A stretch of 40,284 bases of DNA from an uncultured Actinomycetes bacterium (GTDB lineage: Bacteria > Actinomycetota > Actinomycetes > Nanopelagicales > Nanopelagicaceae). The DNA lies in the NCBI GenBank assembly GCA_903916385.1, contig CAIWWH010000025.1:1-40284 (forward strand), in the 5' to 3' direction. The notes beneath the pieces were generated by a model. That model made no database searches, had not been told where the DNA came from, and saw nothing but the letters and a program-made list of their open reading frames with translations. Within the stretch, counting starts at the first letter, position 1. The number at the start of each line of letters is the position of its first letter. A program made the translations under genes and the position numbers. This document shows, in pieces, positions 1 to 13,919 of the stretch.

Positions 1-108
1 GGCGAGGGCTTTGCGGCCAGCAGGATCTAAATCGGCAAAGTGGCGCGGTGGCTTAACGCGCTGCTTTGGTTCATCAAAGACCAATTTCAAAGAGTTATCT
101 TCGCTCAT
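1..108 (-). CDS. rlmN: 23S rRNA (adenine-C2)-methyltransferase RlmN, N-terminal fragment (runs off left edge)
   Basis: Minus-strand translation from ATG at 108: MSEDNSLKLVFDEPKQRVKPPRHFADLDPAGRKALA. The KPPRHFADLDPA.R motif is typical of actinobacterial RlmN N-termini, and the position directly after cdsA fits. Confidence 0.72.
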   Translation of the reverse strand, partial: MSEDNSLKLVFDEPKQRVKPPRHFADLDPAGRKALA

Positions 109-118
109 ATCCGCCGCC

Positions 119-967
119 TTATAACTTGAAGTGTTGAATGAGTTCGAAGACGAACCAGACAGATGGTGCTGTGAAGAGAAGTGAATCTACTCGATCGAGA
201 ATTCCACCGTGTCCCGGCAGGATCGTTCCCATATCTTTTATATGGAGATCACGCTTAACAGCAGATTCGATGAGGTCGCCACAGGTTGCTGTGACTACTC
301 CCAGCGCGCCAACGAGCGCTCCCAACCACCAGTAATCGTCAAGGACATAGACAAAGACAAAGCCCGCCGCGACAGTTGTTGCCACTATCGCACCTGCCAG
401 ACCCTCCCAGGTCTTCTTGGGGCTGATATGTGGAGCCATTGGGTGTTTGCCAAAGAGGACCCCCGAGAAATAGGCAAAGGTATCGTTGAAGCTCACGAGA
501 ACGACCAAGGTGAAGACCTTTGGAATCGGACTGTGTGCGTGGGCCAGCAAGAGCACGAAGCCCGCTAGGAATGGAATATAGAAGATGGCAAATACCGCGG
601 CAGTCGAGCGCTGTACAAAATCTTTGGGTGATACGAGGAGCAGGTAGACCATGACATTAGGGATAACAATCGCCAGCGAGACGGCGAGGCCTTCGATCTT
701 TCCGTACCAAGTAGCGCCAAGAATTCCAGTTGCCGCGATGTAAAGAGGTAGTTCGGAGATCTCGATGCCACCCAATTTGTAAGCGCGCAGCATCTCTCGC
801 ATCGCCAACAGAATCGCGATCCAGACAATTACAGCAAAGATAATTGGGGTAATTTTTAAAGCACCAAATACGACTCCCAGAATTCCAAGCGATACCGCGA
901 TTGATGGGAGGAGATCTCTTCCCGCGCGCTTATTAATTGCCTCGTTTATCGAATGTAAATCATCCAT
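119..967 (-). CDS. cdsA: Phosphatidate cytidylyltransferase
   Basis: 282 aa multi-TM protein with C-terminal CDP-diglyceride synthase signature (SPKKTWEGLAGAI...GDLIESAVKRDLHIKDMGTILPGHGGILDRVDSLL). Confidence 0.95.
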   Translation of the reverse strand: MDDLHSINEAINKRAGRDLLPSIAVSLGILGVVFGALKITPIIFAVIVWIAILLAMREMLRAYKLGGIEISELPLYIAATGILGATWYGKIEGLAVSLAIVIPNVMVYLLLVSPKDFVQRSTAAVFAIFYIPFLAGFVLLLAHAHSPIPKVFTLVVLVSFNDTFAYFSGVLFGKHPMAPHISPKKTWEGLAGAIVATTVAAGFVFVYVLDDYWWLGALVGALGVVTATCGDLIESAVKRDLHIKDMGTILPGHGGILDRVDSLLFTAPSVWFVFELIQHFKL

Positions 968-983
968 AGGTGAGTAAACCCCA

Positions 984-1001
984 GAGGTGTAGTTACACCT
1001 C
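984..1001 (-). repeat. Perfect inverted repeat GAGGTGTA-GT-TACACCTC spanning the frr stop codon
   Basis: 8-nt arms with a 2-nt centre (7 bp if a 4-nt loop forms); frr TAA lies at 995-993; no clear U-tract follows. Confidence 0.7.
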
Positions 1002-1556
1002 GAGGAGTTCGGACTCCTTATGCTTTAAAAGCTCGTCGATCTTGGCTACGTGATCGGTCGTTACCTTCTCAAGTTCCTTTTCCGAACGGGAGAGATCGTC
1101 TTTTCCAATCTCGCCATCCTTCTCTAACTTCTCCATCGTCTCTTTAGCTGCGCGACGGATATTTCGGATTGATACGCGCGACTCTTCAGCCTTTACGCGA
1201 GCGACCTTAATAAAATCTTTACGGCGCTCTTCAGTAAGTTGAGGGAAATTAACGCGGATGACAGCGCCATCATTAGCGGGATTTACACCGAGATCTGATT
1301 CGCGGATCGCCTTCTCGATCGATGCCATAGTGCCTTTGTCGAAGGGAGAGATGATCGCCATACGCGCCTCAGGGACCTGAAAAGTAGCCAACTGGGCAAG
1401 AGGGGTGTAAGTCCCGTAATAATCAACCATGATCTTCTGGAACATAGCGGGGTGGGCGCGTCCGGTGCGGATGGAGCCGAAATCCTCTTTTGCGACCTCA
1501 ACGGCCTTGCTCATCTTGGCGCCGGCATCGGCCAGCGTGGTTGCTAAATCAGACAT
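993..1556 (-). CDS. frr: Ribosome recycling factor
   Basis: 187 aa; RTGRAHPAMFQKIMVDYYGTYTPLAQLA and RRDFIK/IRNIRR motifs; AAGGAG Shine-Dalgarno before ATG. Confidence 0.97.
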   Translation of the reverse strand: MSDLATTLADAGAKMSKAVEVAKEDFGSIRTGRAHPAMFQKIMVDYYGTYTPLAQLATFQVPEARMAIISPFDKGTMASIEKAIRESDLGVNPANDGAVIRVNFPQLTEERRKDFIKVARVKAEESRVSIRNIRRAAKETMEKLEKDGEIGKDDLSRSEKELEKVTTDHVAKIDELLKHKESELLEV

Positions 1557-1611
1557 CTCGCTCCTTCAAGGTGAGGCGAATCGGTACCCGCTCGGGCGAG
1601 GGGAAGAACCT

Positions 1612-2328
1612 TTAGGAGACTAGAGTACCAATTGCATCGCCGCGCACCGCGCGCGCAATATTGCCCTTGCTCTTGAGGTCAAAAACGACAATCGGTAACT
1701 TATTTTCGCGGCAGAGGCTGAAGGCCGCCGCATCTGCAACGGCCAATGACTTGGCAATGACATCATCAAAGCTGATCGAAGAGTACTTAGTAGCCGTTGG
1801 ATCCTTCTTCGGATCTGCGGTGTAAACCCCATCGACTCCGCTCTTAGCGAGCAGTAGGGCCTCTGAACCAATTTCAAGGGCGCGCTGCGCAGCCACAGTA
1901 TCGGTGGTGAAGTACGGCATTCCTGCACCAGCGCCAAAGATGACGACGCGACCCTTTTCAAGGTGGCGGATAGCGCGTAGTGGAATGTAAGGCTCGGCGA
2001 CCTGACCCATAGTGATGGCGGTCTGCACGCGGGTTTCAATACCCTCTTTTTCTAGAAAATCTTGCAGCGCCAAGCAGTTCATCACAGTGCCAAGCATGCC
2101 CATGTAGTCGGCGCGCGCCCGGTCCATACCGCGCTGTTGTAGTTCGGCACCGCGGAAGTAATTACCGCCGCCGACCACAATCGCGATCTGGGTTCCACCG
2201 CGGACAACCTCTGCGATCTGCTCTGCAATATCGTGCACGACATCGGGATCAACACCGATGCCCTTCGCTCCGCCAAAGACCTCTCCAGAAAGTTTAAGGA
2301 GCACTCGCTTATAACCTGAGTTGGTCAT
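1612..2328 (-). CDS. pyrH: UMP kinase
   Basis: 238 aa; [36 protein letters not shown] and [13 protein letters not shown] motifs. Confidence 0.97.
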   Translation of the reverse strand: MTNSGYKRVLLKLSGEVFGGAKGIGVDPDVVHDIAEQIAEVVRGGTQIAIVVGGGNYFRGAELQQRGMDRARADYMGMLGTVMNCLALQDFLEKEGIETRVQTAITMGQVAEPYIPLRAIRHLEKGRVVIFGAGAGMPYFTTDTVAAQRALEIGSEALLLAKSGVDGVYTADPKKDPTATKYSSISFDDVIAKSLAVADAAAFSLCRENKLPIVVFDLKSKGNIARAVRGDAIGTLVS

Positions 2329-2385
2329 GGCAAGTGCTCCTAACTTTAAGTGGAACTTTAAGCGGCAGAATCTATGGTGCTGAGA

Positions 2386-3216
2386 TTACTGTCCAACTCG
2401 GAAACGGTGAAACGCCGACACGGCTGTCTTTGCCTCGTCGAGAACCTGCTGCACTGTCTTCTTGGCATCCTTCGCGAAGGCTTGCTCGAGAAGGCTAACT
2501 TCCTTCACAAATCCAGTCACTCGGCCGGCAACGATCTTCTCGATTGCGGCTTCAGGCTTACCCTCATTGCGAGCAGTCTCTTCAGCGATATGACGCTCGT
2601 TTGCGATCGCCTCTGCTGGAACTGAGTCGCGGTCGAGGTATTGCGGAGCAAACGCTGCGATGTGCTGCGCAACATCCTTGCCTGCTTCAGGAGCTTCTGT
2701 GGTTGTTTGTACAAGCACGCCGAGCTGTGGAGGTAGGTCAGGGTTGGTGCGGTGCAGGTAGAGCGCAACAGGTGAACCTTCAAGAACTGCGATGCGACGC
2801 AATTCAATCTTCTCACCGAGAGTTGCATTGCCCTCATCGATGCGAGCCTGAACGGTTGCACCGGATGGAAGGGTCGAAGCCAAGAAGGCATCGAGAGCAG
2901 AGATCTTTGAGGTAAAGAGATGTGCCAAGAGTTCTTCAGCCAACTCAACGAAACGCTCACCCTTTGCGACGAAATCTGTCTCGCATGCGAGTTCAAGCAT
3001 GACACCGAGGTTGCCCTCAGCCTTTGCCAGTACTACGCCATTTGAGGTGGTACGACCTTCGCGCTTGGTAACTCCCTTGAGTCCCTTTACCCGAATGATC
3101 TCAACGGCCTTATCAAAATCGCCATCGGCCTCATCGAGCGCCTTCTTGCAATCAAGCATGCCGGCGGCTGTTGCCTCGCGCAGACGCTTTACATCTTCAG
3201 CTGTATATGAAGCCAC
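2386..3216 (-). CDS. tsf: Elongation factor Ts (GTG start)
   Basis: 276 aa; VKRLREATAAGMLDCKKALDEADGDFDKAVEIIRVKG and CETDFVAKGERF motifs. Confidence 0.97.
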   Translation of the reverse strand: MASYTAEDVKRLREATAAGMLDCKKALDEADGDFDKAVEIIRVKGLKGVTKREGRTTSNGVVLAKAEGNLGVMLELACETDFVAKGERFVELAEELLAHLFTSKISALDAFLASTLPSGATVQARIDEGNATLGEKIELRRIAVLEGSPVALYLHRTNPDLPPQLGVLVQTTTEAPEAGKDVAQHIAAFAPQYLDRDSVPAEAIANERHIAEETARNEGKPEAAIEKIVAGRVTGFVKEVSLLEQAFAKDAKKTVQQVLDEAKTAVSAFHRFRVGQ

Positions 3217-3219
3217 GAA

Positions 3220-4116
3220 TTATTCTCCCTTTACTTCTTCTGGTGCTGCTGTCTCTGTAACAGTAATTTCTACGACTGGGGCCTCACCGGCTCCAACTTC
3301 AAACTCTGCTGATTCACCGATTGGTGCCTCAAGTTCTGGCGCGACGGTTTCGGTAGCAGCGAGCGCAGACTCAACCTCTGTGAACTGCTCATCAGCTTTG
3401 GCGACCTTGTCAGCAAGTGCGGCAGCTGCTGCAGAGCGTGCTGCAAGACCAGCAACTGCTGCATCTGCGATCACGCGAGTCAAGAGTCCGATAGAACGGA
3501 TTGCATCGTCGTTACCAGGAATCTTGTAATCGACTTCATCTGGATCACAGTTGGTATCCAAGATAGCAACAACAGGAATACCGAGCTTCTTAGCTTCGGC
3601 AACTGCGAGGTGCTCTTTCTTGGTATCGACTACCCAGATTGCGCTAGGCAACTTGGTCATGTTGCGAATACCTTCAAGGTTCTTAGTGAGCTTCTCGCGC
3701 TCGCGACGAAGAACCAAGAGCTCCTTCTTTGTTAAAACTTGATCGTTCTTCTGCTCGAGTTGCTCGAGCTCCTTCAAACGCTGAATACGCTTGTAGACAG
3801 TTGGGAAGTTGGTCAACATTCCACCCAACCAACGCTCGGTGACGTAAGGCATTCCAACGCGAGCAGCCTGCTCGATGATTGGCTGATGTGCCTGCTTCTT
3901 GGTGCCAACAAAGAGGATATGTCCACCCTTTGCGACTGTATCTTTAATGAAGTCGTAGGCTGAATCGATAAGCCCGAGCGACTGCTGAATGTCGATGATG
4001 TAGATACCGTTACGTTCAGCGAAGATAAAACGCTTCATCTTTGGATTCCAACGACGGGTCTGATGTCCGAAATGGACTCCGCTGTCGAGGAGTTCTCGCA
4101 TTGTTACAACCGCCAT
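3220..4116 (-). CDS. rpsB: 30S ribosomal protein S2
   Basis: [43 protein letters not shown]...; start placed at 4116 (GGAGAG SD upstream) rather than the ORF-track start 4155. Confidence 0.96.
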   Translation of the reverse strand: MAVVTMRELLDSGVHFGHQTRRWNPKMKRFIFAERNGIYIIDIQQSLGLIDSAYDFIKDTVAKGGHILFVGTKKQAHQPIIEQAARVGMPYVTERWLGGMLTNFPTVYKRIQRLKELEQLEQKNDQVLTKKELLVLRREREKLTKNLEGIRNMTKLPSAIWVVDTKKEHLAVAEAKKLGIPVVAILDTNCDPDEVDYKIPGNDDAIRSIGLLTRVIADAAVAGLAARSAAAAALADKVAKADEQFTEVESALAATETVAPELEAPIGESAEFEVGAGEAPVVEITVTETAAPEEVKGE

Positions 4117-4293
4117 GGCGGCACTCTCCTTTATTGCATGCAGTAGCGCATGCACTCGGTTGTCGAAGCGGCAATTTGCCGTTTCCCTAGCATCTGGGCA
4201 CCGACTTACTCGTTGAGTAAGACCGAAATGGTTTCCAGCCTGAACTGGATAGATGCGTGAAGTCAGACCTTGCGATCTGCTGGGGTAATTCTA
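4117..4293 (-). promoter_or_regulatory. Putative rpsB-tsf promoter and structured 5' leader
   Basis: TAGAAT -10-like hexamer at 4293-4288 (no good -35). Leader holds TGCATGC-AGTAGC-GCATGCA (4135-4154), CGGCAA-T-TTGCCG (4169-4181) and CTTACTC-GTT-GAGTAAG (4205-4221). Confidence 0.45.
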
Positions 4294-4329
4294 AGGGGAC
4301 TGGTCTACTTCCCTGAAATCGAAGGTAAT

Positions 4330-5229
4330 TCAGGCCCGGGGGTGGGCGTTATCGAAGGCCTTTTGCAGTCTGTCTGGCGAAACGTGGGTGTAAATCTGGG
4401 TCGTTGAGAGCGAAGAGTGTCCCAAAATCTCCTGAACGGTGCGTAAATCAGCTCCGCCCTCCAAAAGGTGGGTTGCCGCCGTGTGGCGCAGACCGTGCGG
4501 CCCCATCTTCGAACCAACCGCTGCCATCGCCTCATAGACCACACCGCGGACGGTCCGTTGATCAATCCGACTCCCCCGCGATCCCAAAAAGACGGCGCTA
4601 CCGGACTTCTCGCTGGCTAACGCTGGTCGCGCCTTGGCCAAGTAATTATTTAACGCCTGAACGGCCGGGACCCCCATTGGAACGACCCGCTCCTTGCTCC
4701 CCTTACCCATCACCTGCAGAGTGTTACGGGATTCGTCGATCGAACGAATGTCCAAACCGCAGAGCTCTGAGACGCGAATCCCTGTCGCGTACAGAACTTC
4801 GATCATTGCAAGATCGCGGATGGTTAAAGGAGTTGGCTCTTCATCGACGCGCATCTGCATGCTGGCCAACACAGTTTCGGTATCGGTTAAATCCAAAACT
4901 TCGGGGAGCGTCCTATGTGGTTTTGGAATCGCGAGTTCAGCACCAAGATCGCTCTTGAGCCACCCTTGGCTTGCCGCCCAATACGTGAATGCGCGAATCG
5001 AAACAATCCGCCTGGCCATCGTCGATCGCGCGACACCCGCACCTTGCAATTCAGCCAACCACGAGCGAACGTGAGTGAGCTCTAGTTGCGAGAACTCATC
5101 GATATGCAACTTCTCCAGATGCTTGAGAAAAGACTCGAGGTCACTTACATATCCCTTGATCGAGTTCTCGGCCAGATTGCGGACGAGAACAAGATGTTCC
5201 TCGTACTGCGCAATCAACTCTGAACTCAT
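4330..5229 (-). CDS. xerC: Tyrosine recombinase XerC
   Basis: 299 aa; ATGIRVSELCGLD, GKGSKERVVPMG, GPHGLRHTAATHLLEGGADLRTVQEILGHSSLSTTQIYTHV (R-HxxR-H/Y catalytic residues). Confidence 0.9.
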   Translation of the reverse strand: MSSELIAQYEEHLVLVRNLAENSIKGYVSDLESFLKHLEKLHIDEFSQLELTHVRSWLAELQGAGVARSTMARRIVSIRAFTYWAASQGWLKSDLGAELAIPKPHRTLPEVLDLTDTETVLASMQMRVDEEPTPLTIRDLAMIEVLYATGIRVSELCGLDIRSIDESRNTLQVMGKGSKERVVPMGVPAVQALNNYLAKARPALASEKSGSAVFLGSRGSRIDQRTVRGVVYEAMAAVGSKMGPHGLRHTAATHLLEGGADLRTVQEILGHSSLSTTQIYTHVSPDRLQKAFDNAHPRA

Positions 5230-5239
5230 GCCTTAAAGG

Positions 5240-6829
5240 CTACTCGGGTTTGCGTCCCTGTCTGAGTAGGCCATAGGTAACGGCATCTTCCAGCGCCATC
5301 GCGGATGCGGCAATGACATTCTCATGAACTCCGACAGTGGTCCACGATCCATCGCTATCGCTAGTTTCTACCAGAACGCGGGTAACAGCGCCGGTACCGA
5401 GGCGACCTTCGAGGATACGAACCTTGTAATCGGTGAGTTCTAGGCGCTCGAGTTCTGGGTAGAACTTCTGCAAGCCCGAACGCAGCGCAGTATCAATCGC
5501 GTTAACTGGGCCGTTTCCTGAACCTTCAGTAACGATGCTCTCACCATGAGCGGTGAGCGTGACCGTTGCCTTTGAGGTGACTCCCCCGTTGGCATCGCCA
5601 TCGACGGTGGTCTTCCAATCTTCGATCGTGAAGAAGTTGGCGCGCTTGCCCGCGATCTCTTCACGCAACAAGAGTTCGAAGGAGGCGTCTGCTGCTTCGA
5701 AGGTGAAGCCGCGAGACTCCATCTCTTTGACCCGCTCTACGACGCGAGCGACTACTTCTTTATCGCCACCGAGATCTATTCCAAGTTCCTTTGATTTCAA
5801 TTCGATAGAGGCGCGGCCGGCCATCTCTGAGACCAACATCCTCATATCGTTTCCAACACTTGCTGGATCTTCATGCTGATACATCGCAGGATCGACTTTG
5901 ATAGCGCTGGCGTGCAGTCCTGCCTTGTGGGCGAAGGCAGATGTCCCTACATATGGTTGACGAGCGCTAGGTGCCACATTGGTTACTTCGGCAACGGCAT
6001 GTGAAATTCTGAATGACTCTTGCAGGGCTCCTGCTGGGAGCACAGGCTTCTTCATCTTGAGTTCAAGATTTGCGATGATGCTTACTAGATCTGCGTTGCC
6101 AGTCCGCTCGCCGTATCCGTTGAGCGTTCCTTGCACGTGCGTAACTCCGGCATCAATAGCAGCAAGAGAGTTTGCGATCGCACATCCAGTGTCGTTGTGG
6201 CAATGGATGCCTAGGCGAGCAGATGATGCATGTAGGACCTCGTGCACCACATCCGTTAGTTCAGTGGGAAGCATGCCTCCGTTGGTATCGCAGAGCGCGA
6301 TGACGTCGGCGCCAGATTCTGCGGCAACTCGAACGACTTCTAAGGCATAAGCCTTATTGGAGCGGTAACCGTCGAAGAAGTGTTCGGCGTCAAGGAAGAC
6401 GCGTTGACCGCCTTCGCGGAGAAATTTAATCGAGCTGCGAATCATTTCGAGGTTCTCATCAAGGGTGGTCTTGAGAGCAAGCTCGACATGGCGATCATGA
6501 CTCTTTGCCACGAGAGTTACTGCGGGTGCGCCTGAATCTTGCAAGGCGCGCAGCAGTACATCATCGGCCGCCTGCACTCCTGGACGACGAGTTGCACCAA
6601 AGGCAACGAAGGTGGCGTTCTTGAGTTTTAACTCGGTCTGAGCCAACTTGAAGAACTCGGTGTCCTTTGGGTTTGCTCCCGGCCACCCACCTTCAATAAA
6701 TCCAACGCCCAGATCATCCAAGTGGCGTGCAATAGCCAACTTGTCATGCACCGAGAGGTTGAGCCCCTCTTGCTGCGCGCCATCGCGCAGAGTGGTGTCA
6801 TAGATATGAAATGCGTCAGAAACTGCCAT
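5240..6829 (-). CDS. cimA: Citramalate synthase
   Basis: 529 aa; IYDTTLRDGAQQEGLNLSVHDKLAIARHLDDLGVGFIEGGWPGANPKDTEFF is CimA-type rather than LeuA-type; HCHNDTGCAIANSLAAIDAG motif; C-terminal regulatory domain. Confidence 0.92.
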   Translation of the reverse strand: MAVSDAFHIYDTTLRDGAQQEGLNLSVHDKLAIARHLDDLGVGFIEGGWPGANPKDTEFFKLAQTELKLKNATFVAFGATRRPGVQAADDVLLRALQDSGAPAVTLVAKSHDRHVELALKTTLDENLEMIRSSIKFLREGGQRVFLDAEHFFDGYRSNKAYALEVVRVAAESGADVIALCDTNGGMLPTELTDVVHEVLHASSARLGIHCHNDTGCAIANSLAAIDAGVTHVQGTLNGYGERTGNADLVSIIANLELKMKKPVLPAGALQESFRISHAVAEVTNVAPSARQPYVGTSAFAHKAGLHASAIKVDPAMYQHEDPASVGNDMRMLVSEMAGRASIELKSKELGIDLGGDKEVVARVVERVKEMESRGFTFEAADASFELLLREEIAGKRANFFTIEDWKTTVDGDANGGVTSKATVTLTAHGESIVTEGSGNGPVNAIDTALRSGLQKFYPELERLELTDYKVRILEGRLGTGAVTRVLVETSDSDGSWTTVGVHENVIAASAMALEDAVTYGLLRQGRKPE

Positions 6830-7914
6830 TAAGAGACTCGCTTATTCCAGCCGTGCTTGTCTTCGAGAGTGCCATGTTGAATTCCAAGTAAGGTCTCACG
6901 AATCTGATTTGTGATCGGACCAGGGTTTCCATCCCCGGTTGGCCAAGTACCTGCAGCACTCTTGGCTGCACCAACGGGGGTGATTACAGCTGCTGTGCCG
7001 CAAGCAAAAACTTCTGTGATCTCGCCGGATGTAACGCCATCGCGCCAATCATCGATGGAGATCATTCCCTCTTCAACCTGATATCCGAGGTCTTGAGCGA
7101 CTTGAAGAATCGAACTACGAGTCACTCCAGCGAGCAGAGTTCCGGTGAGCTTGGGAGTAAAGACTGTTGCTCCAGAGCCTGCACCCTTTACGAAGAAGAG
7201 ATTCATTCCACCCATCTCTTCGACCCACTTACGTTCAATTGCGTCGAGCCAAACCACTTGGTCACAACCCTCTGCTGCAGCTTGCTTCTGAGCAAGAAGT
7301 GAGCCTGCGTAATTTCCGCCGGTCTTGGCCTCTCCGGTACCACCCGGAGCGGCACGGACAAACTCTGTTGAGATCCAGACGGTGACGGCTTTACCGGGAT
7401 TAAAATATGCCGATGCTGGGGTGGTGATGACTAAGTAGGTCGCCTGGTTGCTTGGGCGTACTCCTAGACCAATTTCGCTACCGAACATGAATGGACGGAT
7501 GTAGAGGGATTCGCCAATATTTTGCGGAACCCATGCGCGATCTTTGCTGACAAGCGCTTCGACCGTCGCGATGAAATCCGCGATCGACAATTCTGGAAGT
7601 GCTAGTCGAATTGCGCTGCGACGAAAACGCTCAGCGTTTGCCTCCGGGCGGAAGAGGCTGACTCCCCCATCAGGTTGGCTATATGCCTTCAGTCCTTCGA
7701 AGATCTCTTGTCCGTAGTGCAGTACCGATGTGGCGGGATCAATAGAAAGTGGGCCATACGCCTTGAGTTCGGCATCTCCCCAACCTTCTGCCTCAGTCCA
7801 TTCGGCGATCACCATGTTGTCGGTGTAATACTTTCCAAATCCGCCTGCGGCAATCTTGGCAGCGCGATCCGCATCGCTCGCAGGATTGGGATTCGGGTTG
7901 AGGTTGATCTTCAT
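6829..7914 (-). CDS. ilvE: Branched-chain amino-acid aminotransferase
   Basis: 361 aa; LHYGQEIFEGLKAY, GGNYAGSLLAQ, EEMGGMNLFFV, GEITEVFACGTAAVITPVG motifs. Confidence 0.96.
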   Translation of the reverse strand: MKINLNPNPNPASDADRAAKIAAGGFGKYYTDNMVIAEWTEAEGWGDAELKAYGPLSIDPATSVLHYGQEIFEGLKAYSQPDGGVSLFRPEANAERFRRSAIRLALPELSIADFIATVEALVSKDRAWVPQNIGESLYIRPFMFGSEIGLGVRPSNQATYLVITTPASAYFNPGKAVTVWISTEFVRAAPGGTGEAKTGGNYAGSLLAQKQAAAEGCDQVVWLDAIERKWVEEMGGMNLFFVKGAGSGATVFTPKLTGTLLAGVTRSSILQVAQDLGYQVEEGMISIDDWRDGVTSGEITEVFACGTAAVITPVGAAKSAAGTWPTGDGNPGPITNQIRETLLGIQHGTLEDKHGWNKRVS

Positions 7915-8948
7915 TTAGAGGGCTCCTGCCAGTGCGTCGCCGATTTGTACGGTGCTTCTCTTTGTATCTGCACGGGTCAATAAATCTGCAGCGACTGCAC
8001 GCTCGACATCAGCGGCCGCATCTAACTCACCGAGGTGGGCTAAGAGCATCGCAACTGACATAACTGTCGCTGTTGGATCGGCGAGTGATTTTCCAGCGAT
8101 ATCTGGAGCAGATCCATGTACTGGCTCAAACATCGAAGGGAACTTCCCAGTTGGGTTGATATTGCCAGATGCGGCAAGGCCGATTCCACCACAGATTGCA
8201 GCGGCGATATCAGTCAAGATATCTCCGAAGAGATTATCTGTAACCACGACATCAAAGCGCTCTGGGTTAGTCACAAAGAACATCGAAGCCGCATCAACGT
8301 GGATGTAATCAGTTGTGATATCCGGAAACTCTTTTGCTACTTCATTGAAGGTACGAGTCCAGAGCCCACCCGCATGAGTAAGAACATTGTTCTTATGTAC
8401 CAGTGTCAACTTTTTGCGCGGGCGAGCAGATGCGCGAGCAAAGGCATCACGGATGACGCGCTCTGCACCGCGACGAGTGTTGAGTGACTCTTCGGTTGCA
8501 ATCTCCGCATCTGTGCCAAAGGCAAGATTTCCGCCTGCACCAACGTACGGACCCTCGGTTCCTTCGCGAACAACGATGAAGTCAATAGGTGCTTGAGTCG
8601 CAAGTGGTGATTTCACACCAGCGTGCAACTTTGCGGGACGGAGGTTGACGTATTGATCAAAGGCGAAGCGCAGCTTAAGAAGAAGCCCGCGCTCAAGAAC
8701 GCCGCTAGGGACAGTTGGGTCCCCAACCGCGCCGAGAAGGATGACATCGTTCTCGGCGATCTCTGCCATCGTCTCATCGCTCAATACTTCTCCGGTTGCA
8801 TGCCAGTGGGCTGCTCCCAAGTTGTAATGAATTTTGGTGAAGGAGAGGTCGTACTTAGCGGCAACCTTGTCGAGGACTTTCAGTCCCTCAGCAACGACCT
8901 CGGGCCCAATGCCATCTCCAGCGATGACCGCTAATTTAAATTCCTTCA

Positions 8949-8949
<1 letters not shown>
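7915..8949 (-). CDS. leuB: 3-isopropylmalate dehydrogenase
   Basis: 344 aa; [78 protein letters not shown]. Confidence 0.96.
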
Positions 8950-12098
<3,149 letters not shown>

Positions 12099-13838
12099 TT
12101 ATAGCTCCTGAGAATCCCAGATAGGTGCCATTGACTTTGCTATAACGATGTCATCGTTCGAGGTGCCTGCAGCCACCATCGGCCAAACCATCGCGTCGCG
12201 ATGTACGCTGAAATCAACCACGACAGGGCGATCATTGATCGCCATCGCCTCGTTGATAACGCGATCCACATCTTCTTTACTCTCGCAACGCAAGCCAACG
12301 CAACCCATCGCTTCGGCGAGCTTTGCAAAATCGGGAATGCGCTTGGAGTGCAGATCAGTGTTGGAGTAGCGCTCGTTGTAGAACAGGGTCTGCCACTGGC
12401 GAACCATTCCGAGCGATTCATTGTTAATGATGGCTACCTTGATAGGAATATTGTTCAATGCGCAGGTAACTAGCTCTTGATTAGTCATCTGGAAGCATCC
12501 GTCGCCATCAATCGCCCATACAACAGCATCTGGGGCTCCGACCTTGGCGCCCATCGCGGCAGGAACAGCAAAGCCCATCGTGCCGAGTCCACCCGAGTTA
12601 ATCCAGGTGCGCGGCTTCTCGTAGTTAACAAATTGCGAAGACCACATCTGGTGCTGCCCGACGCCGGCAACATAAATTGCATCTGGACCGGCGATCTGAC
12701 CTAAACGTTGAATGACATATTGCGGCGAGACAGAGCCATCGGTTGGCTCGTCGAAGCCAAGTGGATACTTGATACGCCAGCTGTTGCATTGCGCCCACCA
12801 TTCGGTGAGATCAGGCTTTGCACTTTCAAACTTCTTCTTCAACTCAGGCAACAAGGCGCTGATGGTCGCCTTGAGATCGCCGATCAACGCGACATCGACG
12901 ATACGGTTCTTGCCGATTTCAGCGGGGTCGATATCCGCGTGGATAACTTTCGCGTTAGGTGCGAAAGAGGAGAGCTTGCCTGTCACGCGATCATCAAACC
13001 TGGCACCGAGGGTGATGAGCAGGTCGGCTTTCTGCAGCGCAGTAACGGCGGCAACAGTGCCGTGCATTCCGGGCATGCCGAGGTGTTGTGGGTGGCTATC
13101 AGGAAATGTGCCTAACGCCATCAAAGTTGTAACAACTGGAGCGCCAGTGAGCTCTGCAAGCTTCATCAGCTCTGCAGAGGCATTGGATTTGATTGCTCCA
13201 CCGCCAACGTAGAGCACAGGGCTCTTTGAGTCCGCAATAAGCGCTACCGCATCGCGAACCGACTCAGCGGTCGGATCCATGATCGGGTTGTACCCCGGCA
13301 GCGAGAGCGATGATGGCCATTCGAAATCAGTCATCTTGGTCAGGGCATCCTTGGCAATGTCGACCAGAACTGCGCCAGGACGTCCGGTGCCTGCAATATG
13401 GAAGGCCTCAGCGATCGCGCGTGGAATGTCGCGTGGATCTGTGATTAGGAAGTTGTGTTTAGTAACGGGCATCGTTATGCCGCGGATATCAGCCTCTTGG
13501 AAGGCGTCAGTGCCGATCGCAGCCGAAGCGACCTGACCAGTAATTGCAACGATTGGGACGGAGTCCATCTGCGCATCGGCGAGCGGAGTCACTAAGTTGG
13601 TGGCGCCAGGTCCGGAAGTCGCAATACAAACTCCTACGCGTCCAGTCGCTTGGGCATAGCCCGTGGCGGCGTGGCCAGCGCCCTGCTCGTGGCGAACCAA
13701 GATATGGCGAATGGAGCTATCAAAGATCGGGTCGTAAGCAGGAAGGATTGCGCCGCCAGGGATTCCGAACATGACATCGACTCCAGCAGACTCAAGTGAA
13801 TTCACGAGTGACTGCGCTCCGGTGATTTGTGCTGACAT
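12099..13838 (-). CDS. ilvB: Acetolactate synthase large (catalytic) subunit
   Basis: [37 protein letters not shown]..., ThDP-binding [15 protein letters not shown]...N. Start placed at 13838 (AAGGAG, 6-nt spacing); the ORF-track start 13928 lies inside the leader terminator. Confidence 0.95.
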   Translation of the reverse strand: MSAQITGAQSLVNSLESAGVDVMFGIPGGAILPAYDPIFDSSIRHILVRHEQGAGHAATGYAQATGRVGVCIATSGPGATNLVTPLADAQMDSVPIVAITGQVASAAIGTDAFQEADIRGITMPVTKHNFLITDPRDIPRAIAEAFHIAGTGRPGAVLVDIAKDALTKMTDFEWPSSLSLPGYNPIMDPTAESVRDAVALIADSKSPVLYVGGGAIKSNASAELMKLAELTGAPVVTTLMALGTFPDSHPQHLGMPGMHGTVAAVTALQKADLLITLGARFDDRVTGKLSSFAPNAKVIHADIDPAEIGKNRIVDVALIGDLKATISALLPELKKKFESAKPDLTEWWAQCNSWRIKYPLGFDEPTDGSVSPQYVIQRLGQIAGPDAIYVAGVGQHQMWSSQFVNYEKPRTWINSGGLGTMGFAVPAAMGAKVGAPDAVVWAIDGDGCFQMTNQELVTCALNNIPIKVAIINNESLGMVRQWQTLFYNERYSNTDLHSKRIPDFAKLAEAMGCVGLRCESKEDVDRVINEAMAINDRPVVVDFSVHRDAMVWPMVAAGTSNDDIVIAKSMAPIWDSQEL

Positions 13839-13895
13839 ATTCATCTCCTTCCCTGTCGGTTTACTCGAAAGACATTTACCCCGTGAAATACGAAA

Positions 13896-13917
13896 CCCCT
13901 CAGTTTCCACTGAGGGG
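13896..13917 (-). terminator. Intrinsic terminator of the ilvB leader (attenuator)
   Basis: Minus strand: CCCCTCAGT-GGAA-ACTGAGGGG (9-bp perfect stem, GGAA GNRA-type loop) followed by TTTCGTATTT. Confidence 0.8.
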
Positions 13918-13919
13918 TA

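Noticed and set aside
4330-5229. Tyrosine recombinase as a mobile-element integrase
   Set aside because: Sequence and length fit housekeeping XerC, with no flanking att repeats, cargo or tRNA; a recombinase near rpsB is common in actinobacteria.
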